DNA from: Vesta saturnalis
Taxonomy: Eukaryota > Arthropoda > Insecta > Coleoptera > Lampyridae
Assembly: GCA_036346205.1 (NCBI GenBank)
Contig: JARFJB010001595.1
Location: forward strand, 1,185,001 to 1,249,000
Length of the DNA: 64,000 nt
Reading direction: 5' to 3'
Program-made: the position numbers and the translations under genes
Part shown: positions 9,590-22,122 of the stretch, piece by piece
How the letters are laid out: each line of letters begins with the position of its first letter
Position numbering within the stretch: the stretch's first letter is position 1
Notes under the pieces: model-generated
Told to the model about the DNA's origin: nothing
The model's database searches: none
Seen by the model: only the letters and a program-made list of their open reading frames with translations

Positions 9590-12387
9590 TCTTATTATTA
9601 TTATTATTATATATTTTTTTTTTTCATTTTGTGTAAGCACGTCGACTGCTGTGGTCTTTAGTGCTGTTGTGATTATTTGTATATGTCTTGTTCATTGATT
9701 ATATTTTAGTATACATATCTATTGTTTTAAGGAATTGGATTGTGTTTCGTATATTTTCCGGGTTGTTTAGGTTGTCTGCTATATTGTTAGATATTGCGAA
9801 TATGTTACGTGTATGGGAGTATGTTGCACAAGAACAAATAATGTGTTCGATAGTTAATAGTGTATGACATTGTGTACATATCGGAGGAGCTTCCTTTGAA
9901 AGGATGTGTTTGTGCGTTAGACTGGTATGCCCAATTCTTATTCTGTGTAGTATGGTGTATTCGTTTCGGGAGAGGTATAACGGTACTTTCCATTTCTCTA
10001 CGGTTGGCTGTATATTTTTTAATTGATTGTTTGATCTGGTCCAGTTTAGTTGCCACTTTTGCTTTAATTTAGATCTTAAGTAACTAGTAAAGTTGATATG
10101 GTTTTCAATTACAATATTATCATCGTTGGGCTTTTGTGCTGCTTTACGTGCAGCTCTATCGGCTCTTTCGTTTCCAGTGATGTTAGTATGACTAGGAACC
10201 CATGCGATTTCTATTATATACCCTAAGTCTGTTAAATGTTTGACTGTGCAGATAATGTTTTGTGTCAAAGCGTCATGCGTGTATGGATTTTATAGGCTCG
10301 TAATTGTACTAAGTGAATCGCTGACAATAAGGAACTTATTTGTTTCTAGTGATATTTCGCAGTACCGAAGGGCTTGCCATATACTGTATAGTTCAGCTGT
10401 GTAGATTGAAATATGTAATGGCATGGACCAGTAATGCTCTTTTCCTTCGAATGAGAACGCACATCCCACACCAGTACTTGTTTTCGATCCGTCTGTGTAT
10501 AAAACTAGGTAGTCATGGTATTTCGAGAGTAGTTCTTTGAATTCCTCCAAGTAGATGTTTTGGAGAGTGCTTTCCTTGTCATGTTTAGAAAGGTCTGTTA
10601 GCACGTTAATGGAGGGTACTAACCACGGCGGAATTTCTAACTGTCTGAGGGGTACCATTTGCGGAAGTTGTTGATCAATGTATTCAAGTGCACTGTTTAT
10701 GTTGTACCGCAGAGGTTTGTGCAGTCTTTGTGGAGATTGAGATTCGTCATTACTAAATAGAATGCTGTGGTTTGGGTGATTTGGCAGAGATTTAATTTTG
10801 CATGCATAGGCTAAGATTCTATATTTTCTGTGTAAGGAAATAGGAAGTATACCTGATTCACATAGTAAACTATCACTTGAGCTAGTGTAAAACGCACCAA
10901 GTGAATACCTTAGAGCAGCATTCTGTATAGTGTCCAAGGGTTTCAAAGTACTTTTTGAAGCTGATGTGTATGCTTCACAACCATAATCAATTTTAGATTG
11001 CACTAGCATTTTGTACACTTTCAAGAGAACCTCTGGGTCAGCTCCCCATTTAGAGCTTGCCATAACTCTTATAAGATTAAGAACTACTTTACATCGAATT
11101 GTTAAGTTGTTTATGTGTTCTTTCCATGTTAGCCTAGTATCGAGTGTTAATCCCAAAAATACTCCGGAATTTTTATTTTCAATATGTTTGTTTTTTAACG
11201 TGAGAAGGGGGCCAAAATGTGGTTTTCTCAATTTGCAAAAGTGCATGCAGAATGATTTTTCTGGTGATATTTTGTATCCGATATTTTCTGAGTTTAATAA
11301 TATATGATCGATGGTAAGCTGTAGCTTTCTATTTATTTCTCCCATTGTAGGTGCAGAATATATGATTGCAAGGTCGTCGACGTAAAGATTGGTGTTGATG
11401 TCTGCGGGAATAGATTTTATTAGGGAGTTTATAGAGATTATAAAAAGGACCACACTTAACGTTGAACCCTGAGGGATTCCGTTTTCCAGTATTCTACAGG
11501 AGGAAAGACAAGTACCCACTCTGACTCTATATCGTCTTTCTTCGGGGAATGACGTTATGAATAGTGGTAAGTTACTTCTAAGACCCCATTCGTATAATGC
11601 TTGTATGACCCCATATCTCCATGTTGTATCAAATGCCTTTTCCACATCAAGAAAGACAGCCACTGCATGATCTGTATTTGCAAACGCCTTCAAAACTGCA
11701 TCCTGCAGGTGTATTAGGTGATCTACCGCGGATCTGAACTTTCTGAATCCCATTTGGCAGTTTACTAGAAGTTGCCGTTTTTCGATAACCCACATTAGTC
11801 TGTTACTGACCATACGTTCTAGTATTTTCGCCATACATGAGGTTAGACTAATTGGTCTATAATTCGTAGCTAAATATGGATTTTTACCATTTTTAAGAAT
11901 AGGAACTATTATGGCTTCCTTCCAACAGGAAGGGTATCTACCTTCTGCCCAAATTAAATTAAATGCATTCAGAATCAATTTCTTATATGAGTTGGGAAGA
12001 TTTTTCATCATATCGTACGTTATGAGATCTGGGCCTGCAGAGGAGGATTTGTTGCATTTTAGAGCCAGTTAGAGTTCTGTCAATGTAAAGGGGACATTAT
12101 ATTCAGCGGTTTCTGGTTCACTGAAATTTAACCTAACTCCTCTCTCAGTTTTTGTATGTAAGAAAGTGGCATCATATTTTGGGAACTGCTTGTTTCTTGA
12201 ATTGACCAGCTAAAATTTCAGCTATCTGCTTGGGTTCAGCTATTGTAGTGTTGTTAACTTGGAGTTGTATCGCCGATGTCGTATGTTTGCCTGAGATAGC
12301 TTTAATTTTTCGCCACACGTCTGCGCAAGGAGTTTGACTAGTTATAGATGATACATAAGTATTCCATGAATCTCTTATTAGTATTAT
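9590..12387 (-). mobile_element. LINE A: RNase H-bearing non-LTR retrotransposon, 5'-truncated
   Basis: On the reverse strand the element runs from about 12387 to an (ATT)n tract at 9590-9614, which reads TAA on the coding strand and looks like its 3' tail. It holds the reverse transcriptase, RNase H and C-terminal zinc region, but no endonuclease. A (T) run at 12388-12405, which is the poly(A) of LINE B, marks its 5' border. Confidence 0.8.
9699..12387 (-). pseudogene. LINE A pol: reverse transcriptase + RNase H
   Basis: The frame at 10290-12011 has the reverse transcriptase: YRPISLTSCMAKILERM, FLDVEKAFDTTWR with its catalytic Asp, GIPQGSTLS, and LYVDDLA. RNase H follows with YTDGSKTS, TAELYSIWQAL and VSDSLS. 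After a frameshift near 10270-10290 the next frame (9699-10268) continues with WVPSHTNITGNERADRAA and a Cys/His-rich tail, CTQCHTLLTIEHIICSC. A piece of the region before the reverse transcriptase is at 12172-12387. RNase H beside a YVDD reverse transcriptase points to the I/R1-like group of LINEs. At least two frame breaks make it inactive. It copies RNA into DNA at nicked targets when intact. Confidence 0.85.
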
Positions 12388-12407
12388 TTTTTTTTTTTTT
12401 TTTTTGT

Positions 12408-15400
12408 TCATGCAGCATCGATTGCTAGGATCATTAGCTGCTCCGTAAACATAAATGCACTTTTGTTGTAAAGTTTATATTTTGTTGAAAATCCCGTTTC
12501 TTTTAAGTACATTATTAGCGTTTCCAGTTGGTTTTCGTGGAAGTTCAATAGCACATTCATGTTATCAGGTATGTTGTATGTTATCCTTTCTCGTTGATAA
12601 ATAGAGCAGTCTGTCAATAGATGTTTAAGTGTCAGTCGTTGGTTTCTACAATGTTCGCAGCATTGTTGTCGGCTTCCTGTTAGCATAAAGCTGTTTGTTA
12701 GATTAGAGTGCCCTATCCTAATCCTTGTAAGCACCACTTGTTCAGAACGTGTTAAAGTGGTTGGGTACGTATAAGAGGTTATGCCAGCTTTAACCTGTTT
12801 TAATTTTGCATCTGATTCATTCCACTGTTGTTGCCATTTGTTATTTATTTGTTGTTTAATGTAATTTTTCATGTCTGTTTTGTTATAGGAATTTCCTCCG
12901 AATCTACCTGTGTAGCTCTTCGAGCGGCCAAATCTGCTTTTTCATTTCCGGCAATTTTACATGCCCTGGAGCCCACAGGAAAGTTACTTTTTTGTATTGT
13001 TCATCTAACCACCAAAGGGATTCAAATATGTTTGCTATCAGCGAGTTATCCGTGTTTTTGTTTTGTAGCATTAGTAATGCGGTTAGTGAATCACTAACGA
13101 TTATATATTTTCTGTTGGTGTTTATGTCAATATATTTTAATGCCTGCCATATTGCATAGAGCTCTGCTGTTATTACACTTGCTGATTTGGGCAAACTCCA
13201 GGAATATGCATTTTCAATATAGAAGAAAGAACTTCCCACTCCTTGTTTTGTTCTAGATCCGTCAGTATAAATTACGCTTGCATTTTGGTAAGAGTGAATG
13301 ATTTCGTTAAACAGCTTAAGATAAACTGATTTATTTGTTTCAGATTTCCTGTGTCTGGCCAGTTCGAAATGGATTTTTGGTGGTAGTTTGGTCCAAGGAG
13401 GGTCCTTTATCAGAGAAGTAGTGAGTATGGTAGGTATAGCAGTACCTAGTAGTTTTCTTAAGTCCATGTACCTTTTACCGGATGATTTTGTAATTGTCAT
13501 CCGATGCTGATAAAGATCTAAAATAGCGTTTGATGTAAATAAGTTCTTATTTAGGTGGGAACTTTGTGATAAGACGTTAACGCCGTAATTTAACAATAAT
13601 TGTTCTCTCCTTAGCTCTAATGGAAGAGTTCCTGTTTCGCTATTCAAGGACGCGTATGGGCTAGTGCGGTATGCTCCTAGTGCTAGTCGTAAACTTGTCC
13701 CTTGTATGGAATCTAGCTGCCGCAAAGTGGACTTGCGTGCCGAACCATACGCGATCGCACCATAATCTAGTTTAGGCAACACTATCGTCTTGTACATTTT
13801 AATAAAATCTTATAGTTCATTCCCCAAGTTATATTTGATACGGATTTTATTATGTTAATAAATCTTTTACAGCTTACAGTTAAATTTTTCACATGCTGTT
13901 TCCAGTTTAGCTTCTCATCGAAAGTCACACCTAAAAATTTATATGTAGGAACACATTCAATTGGGTTTCCATACATTGTAAAAGCGGGGTCTTCATGTAC
14001 TGACCTCAACCGACAGAAATGTACACATTTTGTTTTTTGTGGTGAAAAGGTAAATCCGAGTTGTGATGCTTTCTGTGTAATCTTATTTATTGTGTTCTGA
14101 AGTACGTGCTGAATTTCTGTCATTGATGTGTCTGATATGAAAACCGATAAATCATCTACATATAAGGTCTTATGTACTTTGTCGTCTATCACTGATGTTA
14201 AATTATTAATAGCAACTAGAAAGAGTATCACACTTAAAGTGGATCCTTGTGGCAAACCATTTTCTTGAGTGTGATATTCAGAGTACACATCTTCAACACG
14301 CACCTTAAACTGGCGATTTTTAAGAAAGTTGTTTACAAAGATTGGCAACTCTCCTTTTAAACCCCAATCATGTAATGTCTTTAATATCCCGTATCGCCAA
14401 ACGGTATCAAAAGCTTTTTGAATGTCAAAGAAAATTGCCACAAGATGTTTTCTTTCTGCAAATGTATTTTGAATGTTGTTCTCTAGGTAGGATATTTGGT
14501 CTATTGTAGATTTGTTTTTTCGAAATCCAGATTGAACCTTGTCTAACAGGTTATTGCTTTCTAGATACCACATAAGGCGTTTACTAACCATCTTTTCGGC
14601 TATTTTGCACATACAATTTGTTAAAGAGATAGGCCTGTAGTTGCTAGGGCTCATCATGTCTTTTCCTTCTTTTGGGATAGGTATAACTATAGCTTCTCTC
14701 CATTGCTTTGGAAAAGTTTTGAGTTTCCATATTTTGTTGATAATTTCTAGGAACTTCTGCTTTTGTTTGATGGAAAGGTTTTTAATAAAGTCGTATGGAA
14801 TTTCGTCTGGTCCTGGACTAATACCTTTTACTGTTTTCAGTGTTTCGTCTAATTCTTCCATTGTAAACGGTAAGTTATAATTTAGTACATGAAAGGTATC
14901 AAAATTTATTGGTTGTTCTTGTATTGCCTTTAGGTTTTGAAATTCTATGCTGTAATTGCTTGTTAGGTTAATACTTTCAAAATAAGAAGCAAAGCATTTG
15001 GCAATACTATTTGATCCAATCACATCATTTCCGTTTGAGTGTAGGATGATTGAGGAGTGTGCAAAGCGTTTTCCTAGAATTGCTCTGATTTTAGACCACA
15101 TCTCAGAAGTCGTCGTTTGAGTGGTAATTGTTGTGATGTACTTGTGCCAGGTTTCCTTTTTCCTTTGTATAATTGTTCTCCTCGCCTTAGCTCGCAATTT
15201 TTTAAATTCGATTAAATTTTTTGTGGTTGGGTATTTTTTAAATAAATTAAATGCATGTCTTTTTTCTCGGATTATTTGTGCAACGTCTTCATTCCACCAA
15301 GGGACTACTTTATTGTTTCTACAGCCACTAGTTTGGGGAACACTTTTATACGCAGCCGATAGGATATTGTAGCAAAACTTTCAATTACATCCGTTATGGG

Positions 15401-16247
15401 TTCGTCTGGGTGATAAAGTTGTCTGTTAGGCTCCTGAATAAATTCCAGTTCGCTCTATCAGTTTCCACCTTTTTAGTCTATGGCATGTTTGATGATGATG
15501 TGCAAATTCGACCGAAATAGGAAAATGATCCGTGAAATGATGGTCTGTTAAACAGTGCCACCTTAGTAGAGGTACTATTTGTGGGGAGCATATTGTCAAG
15601 TCAATGGCAGAAAGACAATTTCCTTTAGAATTTAAAATGTGCCTTCCCACTGTTAATTATTACCAGTTCGTGTTCCTCGATTACTTGCTCTATATTTTTC
15701 CGCATATGTCTGTGTGTGATGACCCCAAAGTGTATTATGCGCATTGAAGTCCCCAACTATTATGCAGGGGCGAGGAAGTTGTTCCATAATGTTGTTTAAT
15801 TGCCTCATTTCCCAGTTTTGGTTTGGCAAATACACGTTGCATACTGTGATCTTTATTGGAAACGCTAGTTGTACTGCAATGACTTGTAGATCGGACCTTA
15901 TTGAAAATTATTGTAAGGAATAGATTCCTTTATAAATGTTGCAACCCGCCACGTGCTCGATGAACAGGGATTACGTCTTGCCGTACACTGCTATAACCTC
16001 TTAAGTGAAACTTTTCTCCAGGTTTAAAATGTGTCTCTTGGAGACATATACAGATCGGTTTTGTTTCCAAAATTAACCTTTTTAGTTCGGGGTAGTGTGT
16101 TTTACATCCGTTGCAGTTCCATTGCATGATATTGTGTGGATTATTTATTATATGAGCCATTTGAACATTTGGTCGACTAAAGTATATCACGTTGGTACTG
16201 TTTAGGTTTTTATGATTGGACAATAACACACATAAATTGGACATCAA
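12408..16247 (-). pseudogene. LINE B ORF2: endonuclease, reverse transcriptase, RNase H
   Basis: The endonuclease begins at about 16130 with QWNCNGC and LQETH and continues through VGDFNAHNTLWG (about 15760) and TDHFPISVEF (about 15520). The reverse transcriptase frame 13782-15197 has YRPISLTNCMCKIAEKM, FFDIQKAFDTVWR, GLPQGSTLS and LYVDDLSVF. The frame at 12904-13797 has a linker, then RNase H with YTDGSRT, AELYAIWQAL, VSDSLT and WAPGHV. The frame 12408-12872 has the Cys/His tail (CEHCRNQRLTLKHLLTDC). The parts are joined by several frameshifts, including near 15650, 15200-15430, 13790 and 12900. It is the most complete LINE of its kind here but is not functional as read. Confidence 0.85.
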
Positions 16248-16439
16248 ATAAATAAATAAATATAGCTATATGTGTAAAGAGACAAAGACAACGATAATAT
16301 ATAACAAATGAATAAATAAATAAATAAATACAGCTCTATGTCTAAGGAGACAAAGACAATTAGATAAGAATTAACAAGGCAAAACAGATACTAAAACAAT
16401 AAAACGGTAAGGTAAAATATCACAGATCAAATTATCACA

Positions 16440-16830
16440 TAAATATCACAGGTTCTGTATCACTTTTTAGGATCCAACAGCATAACTGAAGGCCCTCCAA
16501 TCTTTTTATTTTCGGCGTTAACGTTTTTCTTGCGTGGAACGCCCTTGGGCCATCCCACCTTTTTCTTCTTCTGTTTCCTAAGACAAGGATCAATAAATGT
16601 TTCATCTATTTCCCAGCTGAAGTTGGAAACGGGGCAGTTCTCTTTCTGCCTTCAGAAAAGCTCTCGGTTTCCATTTCACTGCCGATATCTGTAGTGGTGC
16701 ACGATACTTCATGTATGTACTCCTTCAGAGTAGATTTTAAATTGTTTATCTGCGTTTGAATAGTACTTTGTAATACCGGCAGTATAATCTTCGCTACTTC
16801 ACTAACTACTTCCTTGTTATTGTCTTTAGA
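16440..16830 (-). pseudogene. LINE B ORF1 C-terminal fragment
   Basis: Reverse-strand translation gives a hydrophilic stretch with a probable coiled-coil part (EVAKIILPVLQSTIQTQI) and then a lysine-rich end with frame breaks. It lies just before ORF2 of LINE B, where the gag-like ORF1 is expected. No zinc knuckle was seen. The assignment rests on position and composition. Confidence 0.45.
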
Positions 16831-16835
16831 TTGCG

Positions 16836-16837
16836 TA

Positions 16838-16911
<74 letters not shown>

Positions 16912-16935
16912 TATTATTATTATTATTATTATTAC
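16836..16935 (-). repeat. (TAA)n tract, probable 3' tail of LINE C
   Basis: About 100 bases of ATT triplets on the forward strand. On the coding strand of LINE C this is a TAA-type 3' tail; LINE B starts directly after it. Open frames of poly-tyrosine here are artefacts. Confidence 0.75.
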
Positions 16936-18940
16936 AAAAAGTTAAAACCCTTACGCTTTCAGGATTCTACTATTACCAGAACTTACTCTGTTATTTTGGT
17001 GAAAGTGAATACAAAGTGTAACTAAGACACAATTATTACACAAGAAATATTGTGTATGCCGTACCTCATAGTTACAGTAAATACGGAGACCTATATATCG
17101 CAGTCCTAAGTGGTGTATGCTATTAAGGCGATCTAGGGTACTTTTTCGAGCAGAGGCGTATACTATGCAACCATAGTCAATTCGACTCAAGATCAATGCT
17201 TTATATACCTTGAGGAGTGTTTCTCTATCTGCGCCCTATTTGGTGTTAGCTAAACATCGTAAAATGTTCAGAGTACGACGACACTTAAGTATAAGGTCAT
17301 CAATCTGTAGGTGCCATCGCAGAGCAGCATCAAAAATTAGACCCAAGAAACGAGAATTCTGTATACACTTTATGCGAGAGTCCCCAATGTAGATTTTTGG
17401 GTCTGCATGAGGGCGTCTAAGTCTGCAAAAGTGAATACAGGCTGTTTTGTCCTGGGAGAGTTTATAACCTGCACTGTCCAGATTTCTCACTATTATGTTT
17501 ATAGCTAATTGTAGAGTTGAACTCACTTGATGTATTGTTTGATTTTTAACATATATACATAAATCATCCACATATAAACATTTCCCAATTTCTTCGGGCA
17601 AGTTGTCTAATATGTTATTAATCGCCACTGCAAATAAAGTAACACTCAACGTCGACCCTTGTGGTACTCCATTTTCAAGATTACGGGACGATGACAAGCT
17701 ACTCCCCATCCTTACTCTAAAACTGCTATTTGATAAAAAGGATTTAATGACTCTAGGAAGGTTTCCACGAAAACCCCAACTATACAAATTCTGTAAAATG
17801 CCATACCTCCATGTCATATCATAGGCTTTCTGTATGTCAAAAAATACTGCTACCAAGTGAGACCTTTCCCTGTATGAGTCCTGTATAGAATTTTCTAGGT
17901 GAACCATGCAGTCTAGTGTGGATCTCCCTTTACGAAAGCCATATTGATTTGTTATCTTTTAATATGGGAACTATCGTAGCTTCTGTCCATGTCTTGGGGT
18001 ATATACCATCTGACCATATGTGGTTACATATATTTAAAAGGAAAGATTTTAGTCCACGGTTTAGGTGCTTTATAAGATCGTAATTAGTATTGTCTGGACC
18101 TGCTGCAGATGACTTTACGTTTTTTACTGCTTGATTTAACTCACACATGGAAAAAGGTGAGTTATAGTCTAACGTATGATCTGTGGCAAAATCTCTCTCA
18201 ATTTCCCTCTGTGTTTTGGTTGACAAGAAAGTTCTATTGTAATTTTCGGTTCTGCTAGCAGCTTCAAATTGGGTGGCCATCGTTTCACTAATATCAGAGG
18301 TGGTGGTGATAGATGTGTTTTCCACAATTAATTGTTTAATGTATGTACTTTGGCCAGTGCCACTTATAGCCTTAACCTTCCTCCAGGTTTCAGTGGCTGA
18401 TGAACTAGAGGTAAGCGTGTTGACATATTTTTTCCACGATTCTCTTTTAGTTTCGAGTACTACTAGTCGTGCGATAGCTCTCATTTTTAAAATGAACTAG
18501 ATTTTTCGATGTTGGATTTCTGCAGAATCGGTTAAATGCTCGCTTTTTGTTTTTGACAGCAGATGCCACTTTGTCACACCACCAAGGCACTCCACATTTA
18601 CCAGTTTTCCCTTTACTTTGAGGAATAGATTTAGAAGCAGCGGTTAGGATAGAAGAGACCAACAAAGAGATGTCACCTTCTACGGACTGTGATGTAAGAG
18701 TAGATGGAAGAGATTCTTGGTAAAGTGACCAATTTGCTTTACTCGTAATCCATCTTCTAGGGAAAAAATCATGTTTATTCTTTTGACAATTGGTTGAAAT
18801 AAAGATGGGAAAGTGGTCACTGTTGTAAAGATGGCCCGCGGTTTTCCAGGAGAGTCGTGGCGCTACAGAAGGAGTGGTCAATGTTAAATCCACTGCTGAA
18901 AAATTGCCTCCTCGAACTGTAAGGTGGGTTGCTGATTCAA
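16936..18940 (-). pseudogene. LINE C: RNase H-group LINE, truncated at both ends
   Basis: The reverse strand carries the end of an endonuclease (18447-18893, with NSDHFPIFIS), the linker before the reverse transcriptase (17930-18484), and the reverse transcriptase (17236-17907) with VFFDIQKAYDMTWR, GVPQGSTLS and LYVDDLCIY. Only a short part after the reverse transcriptase remains (16951-17196, RIDYGCIVYASARKSTL). RNase H is missing, so the copy lost its 3' coding part although a (TAA)n tract follows. Frame breaks occur near 17230, 17920 and 18480. Sequence is clearly related to LINE A and LINE B. Confidence 0.85.
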
Positions 18941-18966
18941 ATTATTATTATTGTTATTATTATTAG
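18941..18966. repeat. (ATT)n tract between LINE C and the plus-strand LINE
   Basis: A short interrupted ATT microsatellite lies exactly between the 5' end of LINE C (reverse) and the 5' end of the plus-strand LINE. Confidence 0.8.
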
Positions 18967-19114
18967 TCTGGCGCTCGTCGAGATCAGACTTATTTTATTG
19001 TGCTCTTACAGTTATTTAAATTAATGTGTTATTTACCTAAGAAAATTAATTAAAGTTACACAGAAGTGGTAATAATTGAATGTGTTTTAAAATAAATTAA
19101 ATCAATCTGGTAAA

Positions 19115-20190
19115 ATGAAGTGCAATCAGTGCAGCAAGATAATGAACAACGAAGAAATCAGATGTCACGGATGTAATTCCGATTATCATTATGCATACTC
19201 AATATCTGACCGTACGTTAAAAGATAAATCGAAAACGGGAATATAGGCGTGGAGATGTAACAATTGCCGCGATATCAAAATTACCGCTCACGGATCAACA
19301 ACTTCTGAAACCGATAATGATATATGCCGTGAAATAGAAGAATTCAATACAGATCGGGAACGTTACAGTTTATGTCAGATGAAATGGATGCACATTGTTT
19401 TAATGTTGTTTATTCAATACACTATATATTATTCATTTAGATACAATACAACATTAAGGTACTTATGATGTTTTCTTGATTGACATCATCGTTCCCCCAA
19501 CCACGCGTCGTCATTGCTTCTTTTACAGACCTGCATCTAAAGGTACGTTTACAGGGTACCCTACTAAAGCATAGTTTTTATAACACCTATTATTACACAC
19601 ATGGTGGCAAAATCGTCCTATTAAAGCAATAGTGAAAATAAAAAACTAAAGGAAGAAATTAAATCCTTAAGACAAATAATAGAACATAAGGATATGTAAA
19701 TTGAGACTTTAACTATACGCGTTGGTCAATTAGAGCAACATAAAAACGAAAATTTGTTGAAGTCCATGGCTTAAATACAAACGAGAATATGTCTCCGGAG
19801 GATACCTTCATAAAAACTATGGAAAAAATAGGATGCCATGACACTGAGTTTAAAACGGCAAATCAAGTTAAAAAACTCAAGCATTTTAATGGTAAAACTG
19901 AAAAGATACAAGATCAAATTTCAAAAAGCGAGCAGATCATAGTGGTAAAGCTTATCTGAAGACGAAAAACGAGTACATAATCGCTTATATATAAATGAAT
20001 ATCTAACGGCTGACCTAAGAATATTGTTTAGGGAAACAAGAAAAAAAGCGTATGCCTTAAACTATAAGCAAAGAGTATATTACTCCTTGCTATAAGTATG
20101 TTTGGGTTAAAAACGGCCGTATTCTTGTTAAAAAGGATGATCAACAAAAAGCGATATGCATAATCTTGTTAAGCGATTTGGAAAAGTATG
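19115..20190 (+). pseudogene. LINE F ORF1 (PHD-like finger, coiled coil)
   Basis: From ATG at 19115 the frame gives C-x2-C, C-x2-C-x4-H-x3 and WRCNNC, a PHD-like zinc finger seen in ORF1 of several LINE groups. After a disturbed stretch (about 19385-19640, possibly an insertion) comes a charged coiled-coil part (EEIKSLRQIIEH, VGQLEQHKNE). Near 19985-20180 lies a segment like the C-terminal ORF1 domain of L1-type proteins (INEYLTADLRILF and NGRI). Several stops and frameshifts break it. ORF1 proteins bind element RNA in the ribonucleoprotein. Confidence 0.65.
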
Positions 20191-20325
20191 TTATCTAATA
20201 AACATGCAACTTTTATTGTTAGAATAAAGTATTTATTTAGTTTTATGAATGAGATTTATTTTTGGAGTTTACGTTTAATTTTATTTAGAGAGATTTTTGA
20301 TTTTATTTTTTAATTGTATATAAAA

Positions 20326-20760
20326 TGGCTTCTACAGAAGGATTTATTAATTTTAAAAATTGTGCAAATATAGCAGAATGGTCGCAAATTTATAAGATCG
20401 AATTCGTCCAATGATAAAAAATCTTTAAACGTATTTCATTTAAACGTACGATCCCTAAAAAAATACTTCGATGAACTTTTAGTACTTTTCGAAAATGGTA
20501 GCTTTGATATTATATTATTATCAGAGATAAATATAAGCGCAGAATACCAAATTGAAATATATTAATGTCATATGAAACATCGTTGTAAAAGAACTGGAGG
20601 AGGGCTTGCCATGTACATTATAAAACAACCCTTCAACACAAAATTATGGACCTGGATACGTATATGTTTGAAAGCTTAAATATTGTTATATACCCTCATA
20701 ATTGTAACTATCCTCTTGAACTGTTCATATACAAGCCACCAAACAAGAATGAGTTATAGT
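20326..20760 (+). pseudogene. LINE F ORF2, N-terminal half of endonuclease
   Basis: The frame gives FHLNVRSLKKYFDELL and DIILLSEINI (about 20438-20535), the first motifs of the apurinic-type endonuclease of LINEs, then RTGGGLAMYI and the start of a YKPPNKNE segment. It stops at 20760, where the long-TIR transposon begins. The next residues of the same domain resume at 30517. Stops and frameshifts are present. Confidence 0.75.
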
Positions 20761-21046
20761 GCGCGCGGTACACTCAAAATATTAGGGAAAAACCGCATTT
20801 GATGTTACAAGCAAGCGGTTTTGCACAGTTGTTTTTTAGACTAAAAATACGATTTGACCCGTGGCACTTCAAAATTCACCCTTTAGGGGGAGGGCGTTTG
20901 GGGGAGGGGGTGTTTTCTTATTATTTCGATAGAAGTGTCGCTATTTTGCTTTTTTGTGTACGAATTTGTTGCAATAATTGAAGTTAGTACTTTAAAAAAT
21001 TTATATATAATTTAAAAATAACTTATAATTACAATAATAAATAAAT
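20761..21046 (+). repeat. Left TIR of the long-TIR transposon, outer part
   Basis: It matches the reverse complement of 29670-30516 except for the right-side insertion. It continues at 26862 beyond the PLE. Confidence 0.85.
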
Positions 21047-21116
21047 AAAAAACCCCAAAAAAGATAAGTATTTTCTTATGAGTGTTAATGGTGAAAATTT
21101 ACATTTTCATATTTCA

Positions 21117-22122
21117 GTCCTTTATGGGAGGAAACTTATCGTTCTATCAGACAATTTGAAAAATTAAGTAAACGTAAAGCACAATTATTATTGTCACTCA
21201 CTTTTTTATTACGATGCCGAGACCAAAAAATTATCCCAAAGTTTATCTATATTAAAAGAAATTTTAATAACAAGCAAACGAATAATATTTACAGAAGAAC
21301 TAAAAATGCTCTTCTGCGTAATCAAATACATATTACTAGGAAGTTATTGGATAACACCGATAAAAATCTTTTATATTTACATTTAGAAATTTCATCTATA
21401 TTGAATAAAGAAGATTGGAATAAAATTGATTCTATAACGTTTAAATCTATGAAAATAAATTTTGACATCTCATGTCAACGTCAGAAAGAAAAATTTAATA
21501 AATTATACAAACAACAAAATAATAGACCATCTATTGATTATAAAAAAACAGTTATAGGTAAACCTTTCTGATAATGTTGTTTCAGATTATGCTATTGAGG
21601 CGCTTTCTAAAGGAGGAAATTTTGCGATAACGCCAACCTTTTGAAGATATAATTTCCAACATCGAAAACTCCATTAAATTATTACCTTTTGATGTTGCTA
21701 ATGAAGTTAGATATAACACCGTTAACATATTACGCAAAACAAAACCTCCAAAGAGCAACTTATCCTTTCGTCAACGCCGTGCTTTACTTGATCTGAAACG
21801 CAATGAAAGTATAATAATATTAAAATCAGATAAAGGTAATGCAACTGTTACATTAAATATGAACGATTATAACAATAAGATAGAACAATGGTTGGGACCA
21901 GAAACTTATCGTGAAATACCAAAAGATCCAACAAAAAAGTTTCTTTTAAAAACTAAAGAGATGATTAAATTATCATCTATTCCTGAAGAAATAAAAAAGA
22001 AACTAACTAACTCTGAAGCTATTTCACCAAAACTATATGGTTTATCAAAAATTCATAAACCTAATATTCCTTTAAGGCCTATTGTTAGTGCAATTGGTTC
22101 TCCTACATATATAGCCTTGTCA
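21117..22122 (+). pseudogene. PLE-1 pol, N-terminal part and first reverse transcriptase motifs
   Basis: The frame 21191-21571 is an N-terminal helical region (FLLRCRDQKIIPKFIYIK). After a frameshift near 21575 it continues with SFRQRRALLDLKRNES, SDKGNATVTLNMNDY and YREIPKDPTKK, and then GLSKIHKPNIPLRPIVSAIG, the Penelope-type motif before the core fingers. Coding stops at 22122, at the unknown element, and resumes at 24883. PLE polymerases prime on nicked DNA made by the GIY-YIG nuclease. Confidence 0.85.

Larger units (their letters stand above)
12388..16835 (-). mobile_element. LINE B: nearly complete RNase H-bearing LINE
   Basis: On the reverse strand it reads ORF1 end (16830-16440), ORF2 endonuclease, reverse transcriptase, RNase H, zinc tail and a poly(A) of about 18 bases (T run 12388-12405). 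Its 5' side abuts the (TAA)n tail of LINE C and its 3' side abuts LINE A, all in the same orientation. Confidence 0.85.

Noticed and set aside
16831..17025. Poly-tyrosine frame
   Set aside because: Translation of the ATT microsatellite.
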